Assembly: GCA_026419775.2 (NCBI GenBank)
Contig: JAOPGA020001610.1
Location: forward strand, 1 to 44,382
Source: Acrasis kona
Taxonomy: Eukaryota > Heterolobosea > Eutetramitea > Acrasida > Acrasidae
Length of the DNA: 44,382 nucleotides
Reading direction: 5' to 3'
Made by a program: the position numbers and the translations under genes. Shown one piece after another: positions 29,805 through 37,519 of this stretch; position 1 is the stretch's first letter; each line of letters begins with the position of its first letter. Under the pieces are notes generated by a model. It ran no database searches and was not told the DNA's origin. It saw only the letters and a list, made by a program, of their open reading frames with translations.

Positions 29805-31286
29805 ATGCAAGCAATGAGCGAATCCAGCAACAAAGCGTTTGACGACGAAGATAATAAACTCATTCTTGATAGCGAGGAGGAAGTTATAAATGATAGCGAA
29901 GAGGATAGGAATGAGGAGGGGTTTGGTAATATGCAGTTTTTATCTTATAATATCATTGGGAAAAAAGGGGAGGGCACTTTTAGTCAAGTACTAAAAGCAC
30001 AAAGTACAAAAACAGGAAAGTTCGTGGCTATAAAATGCATGAAGAGCGTTTTCGAGAGTATCGAACAAGTTAATAGGTTGCGGGAGATACAAGCTTTACG
30101 GCGCCTGAGTCCTCATCCTAACATAATTAAACTACTGGAGGTGCTGTACGACCAAGGTACAGGGAACCTTGCTCTTGTCTTCGAGCTGATGGACATGAAC
30201 ATTTATGAGCTAATTGGAGCTCGGAAGACTTATCTACCCGAAGACAAAATACAAAACTACATGTATCAACTTATAAGATCAATGGACCATATGCACAAAA
30301 ATGGTATATTTCATCGAGACATTAAACCTGAGAACATCCTGCTGCTGAACGACGGAAACCAACTGAAATTAGCGGACTTTGGATCTTGTAGAGGGATATA
30401 TTCTAAACAACCGTTCACCGAATACATTTCAACTCGTTGGTACAGAGCTCCAGAGTGCTTACTAACAGATGGATATTATAATATGAAGATGGACATGTGG
30501 GGTGTTGGATGTGTATTTTTCGAAATTGTAACCCTATATCCATTGTTTCCTGGCAAGAACGAACTAGACCAGATACATAAGATTCATAATATTATGGGAA
30601 CACCTCCTCCTGAGTTATTAGCCAAGTTCCGCAAACATGGCTCTTCTCATATCAACTTCAATTTCCCCAAGAAAAATGGAACAGGGTTACCCAAACTACT
30701 ACAAAGTGTATCACCAGAATGCTTGGACCTCATGCAAAAGTTGTTGACATACAACCCAGATGATAGAATTACAGCAGCTCAAGCTATGAAGCACCCCTAC
30801 TTCAAAGATGTAAGAGAGCAGGAGAAACGCCAGCGTGCCAAGATGAGATCGATATCTAAACTTGTCGACGATACGTCACCCAACGCTAGTATCGACGTAT
30901 CGCTCCCAACAATTAAGAATAACAAGACTATAAGTAGAAATGGTAAAAAGAAGAAGGTGGACGATTCTAGGGCATCCTCATCCATGTCAAACCACGACAC
31001 CGATCCATCTAGAAGGGACGACGATGCAGCCAGCAACGTGTCGGTCTCCCTGCCTTCCGTTTATAAGATGGACTCCAATTCATCCAAAAACCTATCAAGC
31101 AGCATCTCATCAAACACCACTGGTGCACTCAACCCAACACTCAAAATCAAAAAAAGCAAGCATGAAACATCTCAACAAGAGTCACCGCATGGAAAAAACT
31201 TTGCAAACAATCACTTTAAATACCCAAGCATAAACAATTCAAACAACTCATATACCATTGCCAAGAGGGTTGTACCAACAAAATAA
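29805..31286 (+). CDS. MOK: MOK/LF4-type RCK-family protein kinase
   Basis: A single-exon protein of about 493 aa, start chosen at the first in-frame ATG (29805; a second ATG follows three codons later). The kinase domain runs from IIGKKGEGTFSQVLKAQ through VAIKCMK (ATP lysine), FHRDIKPEN (catalytic loop), LADFGSC, the TEY activation motif with ISTRWYRAPECLL, to HPYFKD. Signature stretches such as LREIQALRRLSPHPNII and ALVFELMDMNIYELI match human MOK almost residue for residue. The orthologous Chlamydomonas LF4 kinase limits flagellar length, so a flagellar role is likely and agrees with the dynein gene in this window. The last about 180 residues are a Ser/Asn/Lys-rich disordered tail typical of RCK kinases. 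Confidence 0.95.
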   Translation: MQAMSESSNKAFDDEDNKLILDSEEEVINDSEEDRNEEGFGNMQFLSYNIIGKKGEGTFSQVLKAQSTKTGKFVAIKCMKSVFESIEQVNRLREIQALRRLSPHPNIIKLLEVLYDQGTGNLALVFELMDMNIYELIGARKTYLPEDKIQNYMYQLIRSMDHMHKNGIFHRDIKPENILLLNDGNQLKLADFGSCRGIYSKQPFTEYISTRWYRAPECLLTDGYYNMKMDMWGVGCVFFEIVTLYPLFPGKNELDQIHKIHNIMGTPPPELLAKFRKHGSSHINFNFPKKNGTGLPKLLQSVSPECLDLMQKLLTYNPDDRITAAQAMKHPYFKDVREQEKRQRAKMRSISKLVDDTSPNASIDVSLPTIKNNKTISRNGKKKKVDDSRASSSMSNHDTDPSRRDDDAASNVSVSLPSVYKMDSNSSKNLSSSISSNTTGALNPTLKIKKSKHETSQQESPHGKNFANNHFKYPSINNSNNSYTIAKRVVPTK

Positions 31287-31335
31287 CATGTAAAAATTTT
31301 TATAGAAATTAATTTTTTGTTTTTATTATTTACAT

Positions 31336-32961
31336 TTAGATAACATTCAATCCTCCATATCCGAGGTATCTCATTCCTTCGAATTGTTCTAATGGTACCC
31401 AGTTCACATCTCCTCTGGACAACAAGGCCTCCTCTGGCATGTCACCTTCGCGGAATCTACGTTGTAATTCGGTAAACTTGTATGGGCCATGTCTTGTGTT
31501 CTTGTGCATGTAATACCAATGACCTCTGTTGTATTCCAATGGAACAGTGTTTGACTCTCTGCTCATTCCAGAGCTAGACAATGACATGGGTCTAGAGTTT
31601 AACGATGGAGGAGAGAGAGAAGGTGAAGACATTGCGACGGATGGTGTGGTTGTTCCAATGACTGCATCTTGAGTGGTGACTGATTTTGATGGGAGAACAA
31701 TTTCTTGGACTGGAGCGACGGTGATGACTTCTTGAACGATTGGTTCCACAATGGTCTCTTGCATGACTGGTGCTGGTGGGATTTCGAACACTTCCTGGAC
31801 GACTGGAACGACGGTAATGATTTCTTCTTCGACGACGGGCTCAATAATGGTTTCTTGCATGATTGGTGTCTCTACGAAACGCTCTGTGGTTACTTGTTCG
31901 ACAAATGTTGGTTCTACTGCAGTGGTGGTGGTTGTGATTTCGGTTTGCATGGGTGTTTCGAAAGTAGTTGCTTGTGGCATGGTAAATGTTGTGCCTGGTT
32001 GTAGCGACATTCTGTTGAAATCTACCATTGGTTGTTGTTGTTGTGTGAGGTAAGTGTTTTGGGTCTCATAAGCAGTCATGGGCAAGTAGGATGCGCTGTG
32101 TCTTGCGTCTAGAGTGACTGGTCTCTTCTTTCCTGCTGTCTTGATGATGACGGATTGGTTCAAGTTGGTAGTTGGTGCTTCGGTGTAAAGGGCCATGTTG
32201 TCAATCTCAACATTCTTCAATCCTACTTGGAAGTTGTTTACAAACTCGCTGACTTCTACTGCAAAGTTGTGTAGGGCAATGTCGAAGGTTGGTAGTCTTT
32301 GACGAAGGATGCACTTCATTTCGAATTTGGCTGCTGCGTTTTCCAAAATGTACAATTGTGCCTTCTCTTCTAATCTTCTTTCCATCTCGACCATTCTGGA
32401 GTTTGGTTGGACTTGTGGTTGAGTGGTTTGAACGTACTGAACTTGATTGTTGTTTGAGTTCATTTGTTTTCTGATTAACTTCTCACGCTTAGTTTCGTAC
32501 TTGGCAATGTCGTGCTGGTAGTTCAACAATGCGTGTTCTCTCTTGGCATGGATGCTTGAGAACTTGCTAAAGGTGCGGGCGTATTGTTGGGTTGGGATCA
32601 AGACATAGTCGTTTAGACGTTGTTGGAGAGGTAAAGAGAACTCCTGAACTTGGTTGGCCATGAGTCCTAGCTGTTGTGCGAGCAACAATTTTTGAGGTTG
32701 TTGTCCCATCAACTCTGGATCTTGAACTAGATAGGCCTTTTCTAGTTCGTAGGTGATGTTGGTCAAACTGACGCTAAGACCTTGCAAGTGGTTCATAAAT
32801 GCCTTGATGTGCAATTGGACGTTGTTGGAGTGAGAACTCATGGCGTTGGTGGCGCCTAATAGAGCGGAGTACTCTTCGTCGATTACCTTGTGTTGCTCTT
32901 TGCCACGACGACTGCTAATAAAATTGTTGCTTTTAATGAAGCTGGATCTAACGTTCTGCAT
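31336..32961 (-). CDS. BAR-like and GYF-domain protein with V/E/P repeats
   Basis: A single-exon 541-aa protein. Residues about 1-260 are long helices resembling an amphiphysin-type BAR module (ALLGATNAMSSHSNNVQLHI, FSLPLQQRLNDYVLIPTQQY, then FSKFSSIHAKREHALLNYQH), which would bind and curve membranes. Residues about 340-430 are disordered repeats of V, E, P, Q and T (VEEEIITVVPVVQEVFEIPP). Residues about 480-541 form a GYF-2 type domain: HWYYMHKNTRHGPYKFTELQ and GDVNWVPLEQF, a binder of proline-rich peptides. The combination suggests a membrane scaffold. A TATA box and CAACACAACATG leader precede it. The BAR assignment is from helix pattern only; the GYF assignment is stronger. Confidence 0.78.
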   Translation of the reverse strand: MQNVRSSFIKSNNFISSRRGKEQHKVIDEEYSALLGATNAMSSHSNNVQLHIKAFMNHLQGLSVSLTNITYELEKAYLVQDPELMGQQPQKLLLAQQLGLMANQVQEFSLPLQQRLNDYVLIPTQQYARTFSKFSSIHAKREHALLNYQHDIAKYETKREKLIRKQMNSNNNQVQYVQTTQPQVQPNSRMVEMERRLEEKAQLYILENAAAKFEMKCILRQRLPTFDIALHNFAVEVSEFVNNFQVGLKNVEIDNMALYTEAPTTNLNQSVIIKTAGKKRPVTLDARHSASYLPMTAYETQNTYLTQQQQPMVDFNRMSLQPGTTFTMPQATTFETPMQTEITTTTTAVEPTFVEQVTTERFVETPIMQETIIEPVVEEEIITVVPVVQEVFEIPPAPVMQETIVEPIVQEVITVAPVQEIVLPSKSVTTQDAVIGTTTPSVAMSSPSLSPPSLNSRPMSLSSSGMSRESNTVPLEYNRGHWYYMHKNTRHGPYKFTELQRRFREGDMPEEALLSRGDVNWVPLEQFEGMRYLGYGGLNVI

Positions 32962-33015
32962 GTTGTGTTGTTGGATTTGTTAAATAATTGTGTTTGGTTC
33001 AGGTGTGATCGCGGA

Positions 33016-33023
33016 ATTTATAG
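33016..33023 (-). promoter_or_regulatory. TATA box of the BAR-GYF gene
   Basis: CTATAAAT on the minus strand lies 55-62 nt upstream of the ATG at 32961, with an A/C-rich leader between. Confidence 0.5.
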
Positions 33024-33123
33024 TCAGGATATTTATTTTTGTTATTCTGGCTATAAAAAAGTTACGCACTAAAATTAATTACTTGGCCTTTTTTTAGGGA
33101 CGAAAGAATAGCATGCACCAAAA

Positions 33124-33354
33124 ATGGATAGCGCGATTGATCTATTTACCCTCAAGATCTTGAAACAACAATATCTTCTAATTCTTGATAGAATTCTTGT
33201 TGGTTTATACACCGAATCAAACCCGCATCGCTATTTATCAAACAATAACACCATAACGAACACACCTCGTTTAAAGAGATTTCAATCTAACAGCTCCTAT
33301 TTAATAAGCAAATCATTTAGGGTCGATTTAAGCGAACAGTACTACATTTGCTAG
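33124..33354 (+). CDS. Small ORF, uncertain
   Basis: An ATG ORF of 76 codons (MDSAIDLFTLKILKQQYLLI...) with a helical leucine-rich start and an Asn/Thr-rich end. No domain is recognised. It lies between a divergent promoter and the GST gene in the same direction and could be a small gene, an upstream ORF or chance. Confidence 0.3.
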   Translation: MDSAIDLFTLKILKQQYLLILDRILVGLYTESNPHRYLSNNNTITNTPRLKRFQSNSSYLISKSFRVDLSEQYYIC

Positions 33355-33435
33355 AATCAATCTGATATTGATCCAAAAAGGACCTGGTTGAGTGCTGGTT
33401 ACAATTGTGGAAATAATCTGGTTCAAATCAATATC

Positions 33436-34197
33436 ATGTCGAACGATTCAAATCTCACACTATACTGGCTGAAATACTCACCATACGCATGCAGACCCTC
33501 GATACTATTGTGTGAAAAACAACAAAAGTTTAACAGCCACGTTGTCGATTTCTCAGTGCAAGAGAACAGGAGTGCAGAATTTTTAAAAATTAGTCCCAAA
33601 GGAAAAGTGCCCGCACTCATAGACTCTGAGACCGGTGTCACGATCTACGAATCATATGCTATCTTGTCATACCTTGAAGAGAAGTATGGTACAGTTGGAC
33701 CCTCTTTCTCTGAGAATCCCAAAGCAAGAGCACAGGCGTTAATAAGGTCATCAGAAATTGACAATTACTTCATTCCCGCATCTCATAAATACTTTGGTGC
33801 ATGGTACGTACTTACCGATGAAGAAAGATCGGACGAATCAGGTGAAAATGAAAAAGTAAAACAGACTGATGTTGCATACGAACAGTTAATTTCCGAATTT
33901 CAAAAGTATGATGACGTTTTGAAACAACAAAAGGAGCGTGGACAACCATTATATCTCGTCGGTGATGAATTCTCAGTAGCAGATATAATGTTTCTACCTC
34001 TGCTCTTGTTCTTTGAGCACGTAAAGTTAGATTTTTCTGCCGAATCAAACCGATTGGGAAATGTGATTGAGTACTTGGAAGGTAACAAGAAGAGACCATC
34101 TGTTAGAGATGGTTACCCAGCATTCTGGAATGGAGATGAAACAAAGTTCGACACCTCCAAATATATGCAGGCCTACCACAAGAGGAAGTGCCAATAA
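33436..34197 (+). CDS. Glutathione S-transferase-like protein
   Basis: A single-exon 253-aa protein, start chosen at the first in-frame ATG. The thioredoxin-like N-terminal domain has LTLYWLKYSPYACRPSILLC, the cis-Pro/G-site segment PKGKVPALIDSETG and YESYAILSYLEEKYG (the E-S/T-x-A-I motif that binds glutathione). The all-helical C-terminal domain ends with LYLVGDEFSVADIMFLPLL, the conserved N-capping/hydrophobic staple of GSTs. Such enzymes conjugate glutathione to electrophiles or reduce thiols. The loop SPYACR has a cysteine near the catalytic position, so an omega-like thiol transferase activity is possible. The stop overlaps AATAAA. Confidence 0.92.
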   Translation: MSNDSNLTLYWLKYSPYACRPSILLCEKQQKFNSHVVDFSVQENRSAEFLKISPKGKVPALIDSETGVTIYESYAILSYLEEKYGTVGPSFSENPKARAQALIRSSEIDNYFIPASHKYFGAWYVLTDEERSDESGENEKVKQTDVAYEQLISEFQKYDDVLKQQKERGQPLYLVGDEFSVADIMFLPLLLFFEHVKLDFSAESNRLGNVIEYLEGNKKRPSVRDGYPAFWNGDETKFDTSKYMQAYHKRKCQ

Positions 34198-34591
34198 ATA
34201 AAGAGTTTTATAAATTATTTACAATTTTTTTATCAAAGATTTTGGATCTTCAATATCTTTTCATTGTACCAAAATCGTCCTCTCTCTTGGATCGCATTTC
34301 TCTTCGTTGTCTCTCCTGCTTGGTTGAGTGTATAAATGAAGAAGTACGAAATTTATTAAAAGCAACGAAAAGTTAGTACTTGAAACAAAGGTGTCATAGG
34401 ATGGTTATTTGGATACCAGAATGTCTTCATCACGCAAGTAGTACCATTGAATTACAGGTCAAACAAGAAAGTATAGATGCTAAAAATCAGATTGTCACCA
34501 TAGTCCTCGTTACATCTAATTCTTAATTAATCACAAACAAGAAACCAGCTCCTGAAAATGAACATAAATTAATTTTTGTATTTATTTACAT
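34198..34591. other. Intergenic stretch, nothing recognised
   Basis: About 390 bp between the convergent GST and type I membrane protein genes. Only short, unconvincing ORFs are present and no RNA gene or repeat was found by eye. Confidence 0.5.
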
Positions 34592-35545
34592 TTATACATC
34601 TGAGTATGCCTTGTGGCCAATGCTGTACAAATCATCTTCAAGCCCTTCCGTCTTTAATATAACTACTGGAACATCAGGTATAGTCGTTTGATAGCCAGAG
34701 TGTTTGGTTGAGGACCTTGACATTCTTTTGTAAAGTACCAAAGAGCCCACAATCAACAAAACTAGAATCAAAAGGAGAAGACACCCTAGAGAAACAGACA
34801 AACCTACAATAAGACCAATGGCAGAATATGCGGCACCACATTTCTCTGTTAAGTTAATTTTTACCGGGCTGCAATCCACTCCTGGTGTGCATGTTGCGTC
34901 AAGATTCATTGCACTGATGTAAATGTACTTTGTCGGCTTTGTGCTTGTGATATCTTGATCAATATCGGTTGATACTATTGGCGAGACAGAACTGTCGGTA
35001 TAATCAGAAAACGACCAACCCACCTGAACAGTGTTTTCTGAGGAAGCAGTCAAGTGGTAGGAGCCGTCGCACGTGGTAGTGTATTGATAATAAGTATTCA
35101 AGTTGGAGGCATCTAATGTCACGACCATGTCCCCAAAGTCTGAATCCACAGGCGTTACAAGTGACGAAGTCGACTGAAAGGTGAAGGATAAAACAGGTTG
35201 GTTAGCTGTTTGATACTGAGTCAAGAAGAATATTCTTCTTGACCTAAGGGATGGCTCAATCGTTAAACCTAATTGGTAGCTGAATTTTCTTTGTCCCATT
35301 ACGAAATCAAATTCTTCTTCTGACACTTTGTCTTCTGCGACAAGAATCGTGATCAAGTTAGCATCAGTCTCGTTAAGCAAAGCAGACGTTACTACTCTTG
35401 ATCTTGCTGGTACGTCCAAGTAGAATTGGGAGTTTTGATTCGGCGAAGCGCTTATGGATACGATTGTGTTTAGAGCTACTTTTCTTTGTGATGTTACCAA
35501 GGTGGCTAGAATAAATAATAGTATGATCGAAAGTAGGCTGGTCAT
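34592..35545 (-). CDS. Type I membrane protein of unknown function
   Basis: A single-exon 317-aa protein with a signal peptide (MTSLLSIILLFILATLVTSQ), an about 220-residue extracellular region, one membrane helix (AIGLIVGLSVSLGCLLLLILVLLIVG) and a 45-residue cytoplasmic tail with HSGYQTTIPDVPVV and DDLYSIGHKAYSDV. The outer region is rich in S, T, D and V and includes two Cys in DATCTPGVDCSPV. No domain is recognised, though strand-rich segments (RKVALNTIVSISASPNQNSQ) suggest beta sandwiches. The tyrosines in the tail (GYQTT, DDLYSI) look like sorting or phosphorylation motifs. A TATA box precedes the ATG; the stop region contains TAAATGTAAATAA. Confidence 0.75.
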   Translation of the reverse strand: MTSLLSIILLFILATLVTSQRKVALNTIVSISASPNQNSQFYLDVPARSRVVTSALLNETDANLITILVAEDKVSEEEFDFVMGQRKFSYQLGLTIEPSLRSRRIFFLTQYQTANQPVLSFTFQSTSSLVTPVDSDFGDMVVTLDASNLNTYYQYTTTCDGSYHLTASSENTVQVGWSFSDYTDSSVSPIVSTDIDQDITSTKPTKYIYISAMNLDATCTPGVDCSPVKINLTEKCGAAYSAIGLIVGLSVSLGCLLLLILVLLIVGSLVLYKRMSRSSTKHSGYQTTIPDVPVVILKTEGLEDDLYSIGHKAYSDV

Positions 35546-35586
35546 GCTTCTGTTTTTCTGTGTGATATCCGTCTATTCTTCGAATG

Positions 35587-35594
35587 TATTTATA
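35587..35594 (-). promoter_or_regulatory. TATA box of the type I membrane protein gene
   Basis: TATAAATA on the minus strand lies 42-49 nt upstream of the ATG at 35545. Confidence 0.5.
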
Positions 35595-35892
35595 GTAAGG
35601 TTTATTTGGACGAAATCGTTATAAAATAGGATGGTTTATTAATAAATTCTTGATAATAATAAACGAATCCAACCTCCGCGAATCTTTGAATGTCATATAA
35701 CTCAGAATATTGTTTTACTGAAATAAATCTTTCCTCCCTAGAACTACGTAATGACTGTTTACAATTTGAGCTCCAATTTTAAGAACATACGTGAATAGCT
35801 GTTCTGAATTGTAGAAAGAAATTCTTCTACTATTCTTCTTGACGACAACTTAGGTTGTTCGATGATGCTCCTTTTTTTGGGAGCATCAATCG

Positions 35893-36778
35893 ATGATAAC
35901 ATCCGGTTTGTTCGCAAAAATTTGCCCTCATCGGGCTTATAATATTTTTGGGGGCGGGATATTTGACAACACAACCATCTTTCATGAAATGAAGTTCAGT
36001 TTAACAAAGGCTGAGATTCAGCAGCAATTTCATTTACCCCTCGAGGATGCTGCAAGAAGTTTAGGAATCTGTGCAAGCGTATTGAAAAAGACTTGCCGTC
36101 ATCATGGAATTAAAAGGTTGTACTTGAAAAATTCTATTCATTAATGATTTTAGGTGGCCCTATCGGAAAATCAAAAGTTTGAACAAGAAGAAAATTTCTC
36201 TTGAACAGAGTGTAAAAACCTTCTACAATCAATATCATAAAATGAAGTTACAGCTAGACCAAGTAAACAAGGAGAGAAAAGACATGCTCCTAAAGGAAAC
36301 AGGTTGGGACTCACTAGAGGAAGAGCCCGCCCTAGATCATCCAGCGTTTCACCAATTAGAAGGCATGAACGCTTCGCTAGTAACAGAAGATGACTCTTCC
36401 GACTCTTATGATGACATTGGGGAGGATAGTGACTCCGAATCAATAATTGATAAACATAGAACAAATAATGTCACTATTACTCCCATCACGAGAAGTGAAA
36501 ATCATGAGCTTTTTCCTCAACAACAAACACCAATCACAACATCAGAAAATTGGATAAACTATACATGCCCGAAACAAAAATTGTACAAAACCGAACAAAC
36601 ACATGTATACAACGCTCCTCAACAACTGCAGGTGTATAAAGAGCAACCATCAACCGAAGATGGATTCAAAATACCTTCCATTAATGATTTACTAGCCGGT
36701 ATAAAAGACCATCAATATAACAGTTCGAATGCTTCGCGGCCTCCGCAGTATATGGCAAATGCCAACATGTTCAAATAG
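35893..36778 (+). CDS. RWP-RK domain transcription factor
   Basis: Two exons (35893-36116, 36154-36778) with a 37-nt intron encode up to 282 aa. Splicing creates the defining motif: exon 1 ends inside GIKR and exon 2 continues WPYRKIKSL, completing LTKAEIQQQFHLPLEDAARS, LGICASVLKKTCRHHGIKR and WPYRK. This is a DNA-binding helix-turn-helix-like domain known from plant NIN/RKD factors, green algae and some amoebae. Downstream is a coiled-coil (FYNQYHKMKLQLDQVNKERK), an acidic region (EDDSSDSYDDIGEDSDSES) that could activate transcription, and an N/Q/P-rich tail. ATG 35893 gives a 32-residue leader; ATG 35989, directly before the domain, is an alternative. Confidence 0.9.
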
Positions 36779-36849
36779 ATTTTTTTATATAGACTTTCAA
36801 TGTGTCTGTGTATTTTAAAAATAAACGTTTATAAGTATTATACACTTAG

Positions 36850-37504
36850 TTATATCTTTGATATGTTTTGTAGTGGTGGTCTGTGAAGTCTTTGTAGTTG
36901 TTCTGACTCCACGTGAAATTTATTTGGTAGAAAAGCATTAAAACCTTCCAAGAGAGCCTCTTGTCCTTGGAATAATTGACCAACCAACTCCAATACATCT
37001 TGCATGTCAATCTTGTTACTCTTGAAATCTCTTAGTGCCCCTAGAAAAGCTTCGAATGCATTTGGAGTATCCGTCAAACATCTCTTGACCAAGTCCAAAT
37101 AGAGGACTGCATCTTCTATACAAAGTTCCTCTTGTGCATCACACATTCTACGTCCCTTTTCGGACAACAAACTTGTTCGTACGTGGCATATATGCTCTCC
37201 AATAAAGTGCATCGACTGAAAGCACTCGAAACAAGTTTCCAATTTACAGCTTAAACAATTTACACTTATATGCTCTCCACAATGCGCATCACAGTAGGGT
37301 AATGGTACTATAAATTATTATTGCAACAGTCAAATTAAACTCACCAAGATTTTGCTCCTCATCGAAACATTCAGGACAAAAGACGACCGGAGCTCTCTTT
37401 GTACACTCGCTACAAAACAAATGTCTACACGTAGCTGCTATCCTTCCTCCACTTTTTATTTTAGTGTTGCAAGAGGTACATGTGCAATACAATCGAAAAG
37501 GCAT
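36850..37504 (-). CDS. RING/B-box zinc-finger protein with a PAH-like domain
   Basis: Two exons (37345-37504, 36850-37307) with a 37-nt intron encode 205 aa. The N-terminus has a RING-like cysteine pattern (LYCTCTSCNTKIKSGGRI, then CRHLFCSECTKRAPVVFCPEC). Across the splice comes a B-box-like pattern (CDAHCGEHISVNCLSCK, then CFECFQSMHFIGEHICH). The C-terminal third resembles a Sin3-type paired amphipathic helix: DTPNAFEAFLGALRDFKSNKI, then DVLELVGQLFQGQEALLEGF and NAFLP, with the FLxxLxxFK and GFNxFLP hallmarks. PAH domains bind repressors; RING/B-box modules suggest ubiquitin ligation. The combination is unusual. The PAH part is convincing; the zinc modules are inferred from Cys/His spacing. 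Confidence 0.8.
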
Positions 37505-37519
37505 TTTAAAAACTTGTAA

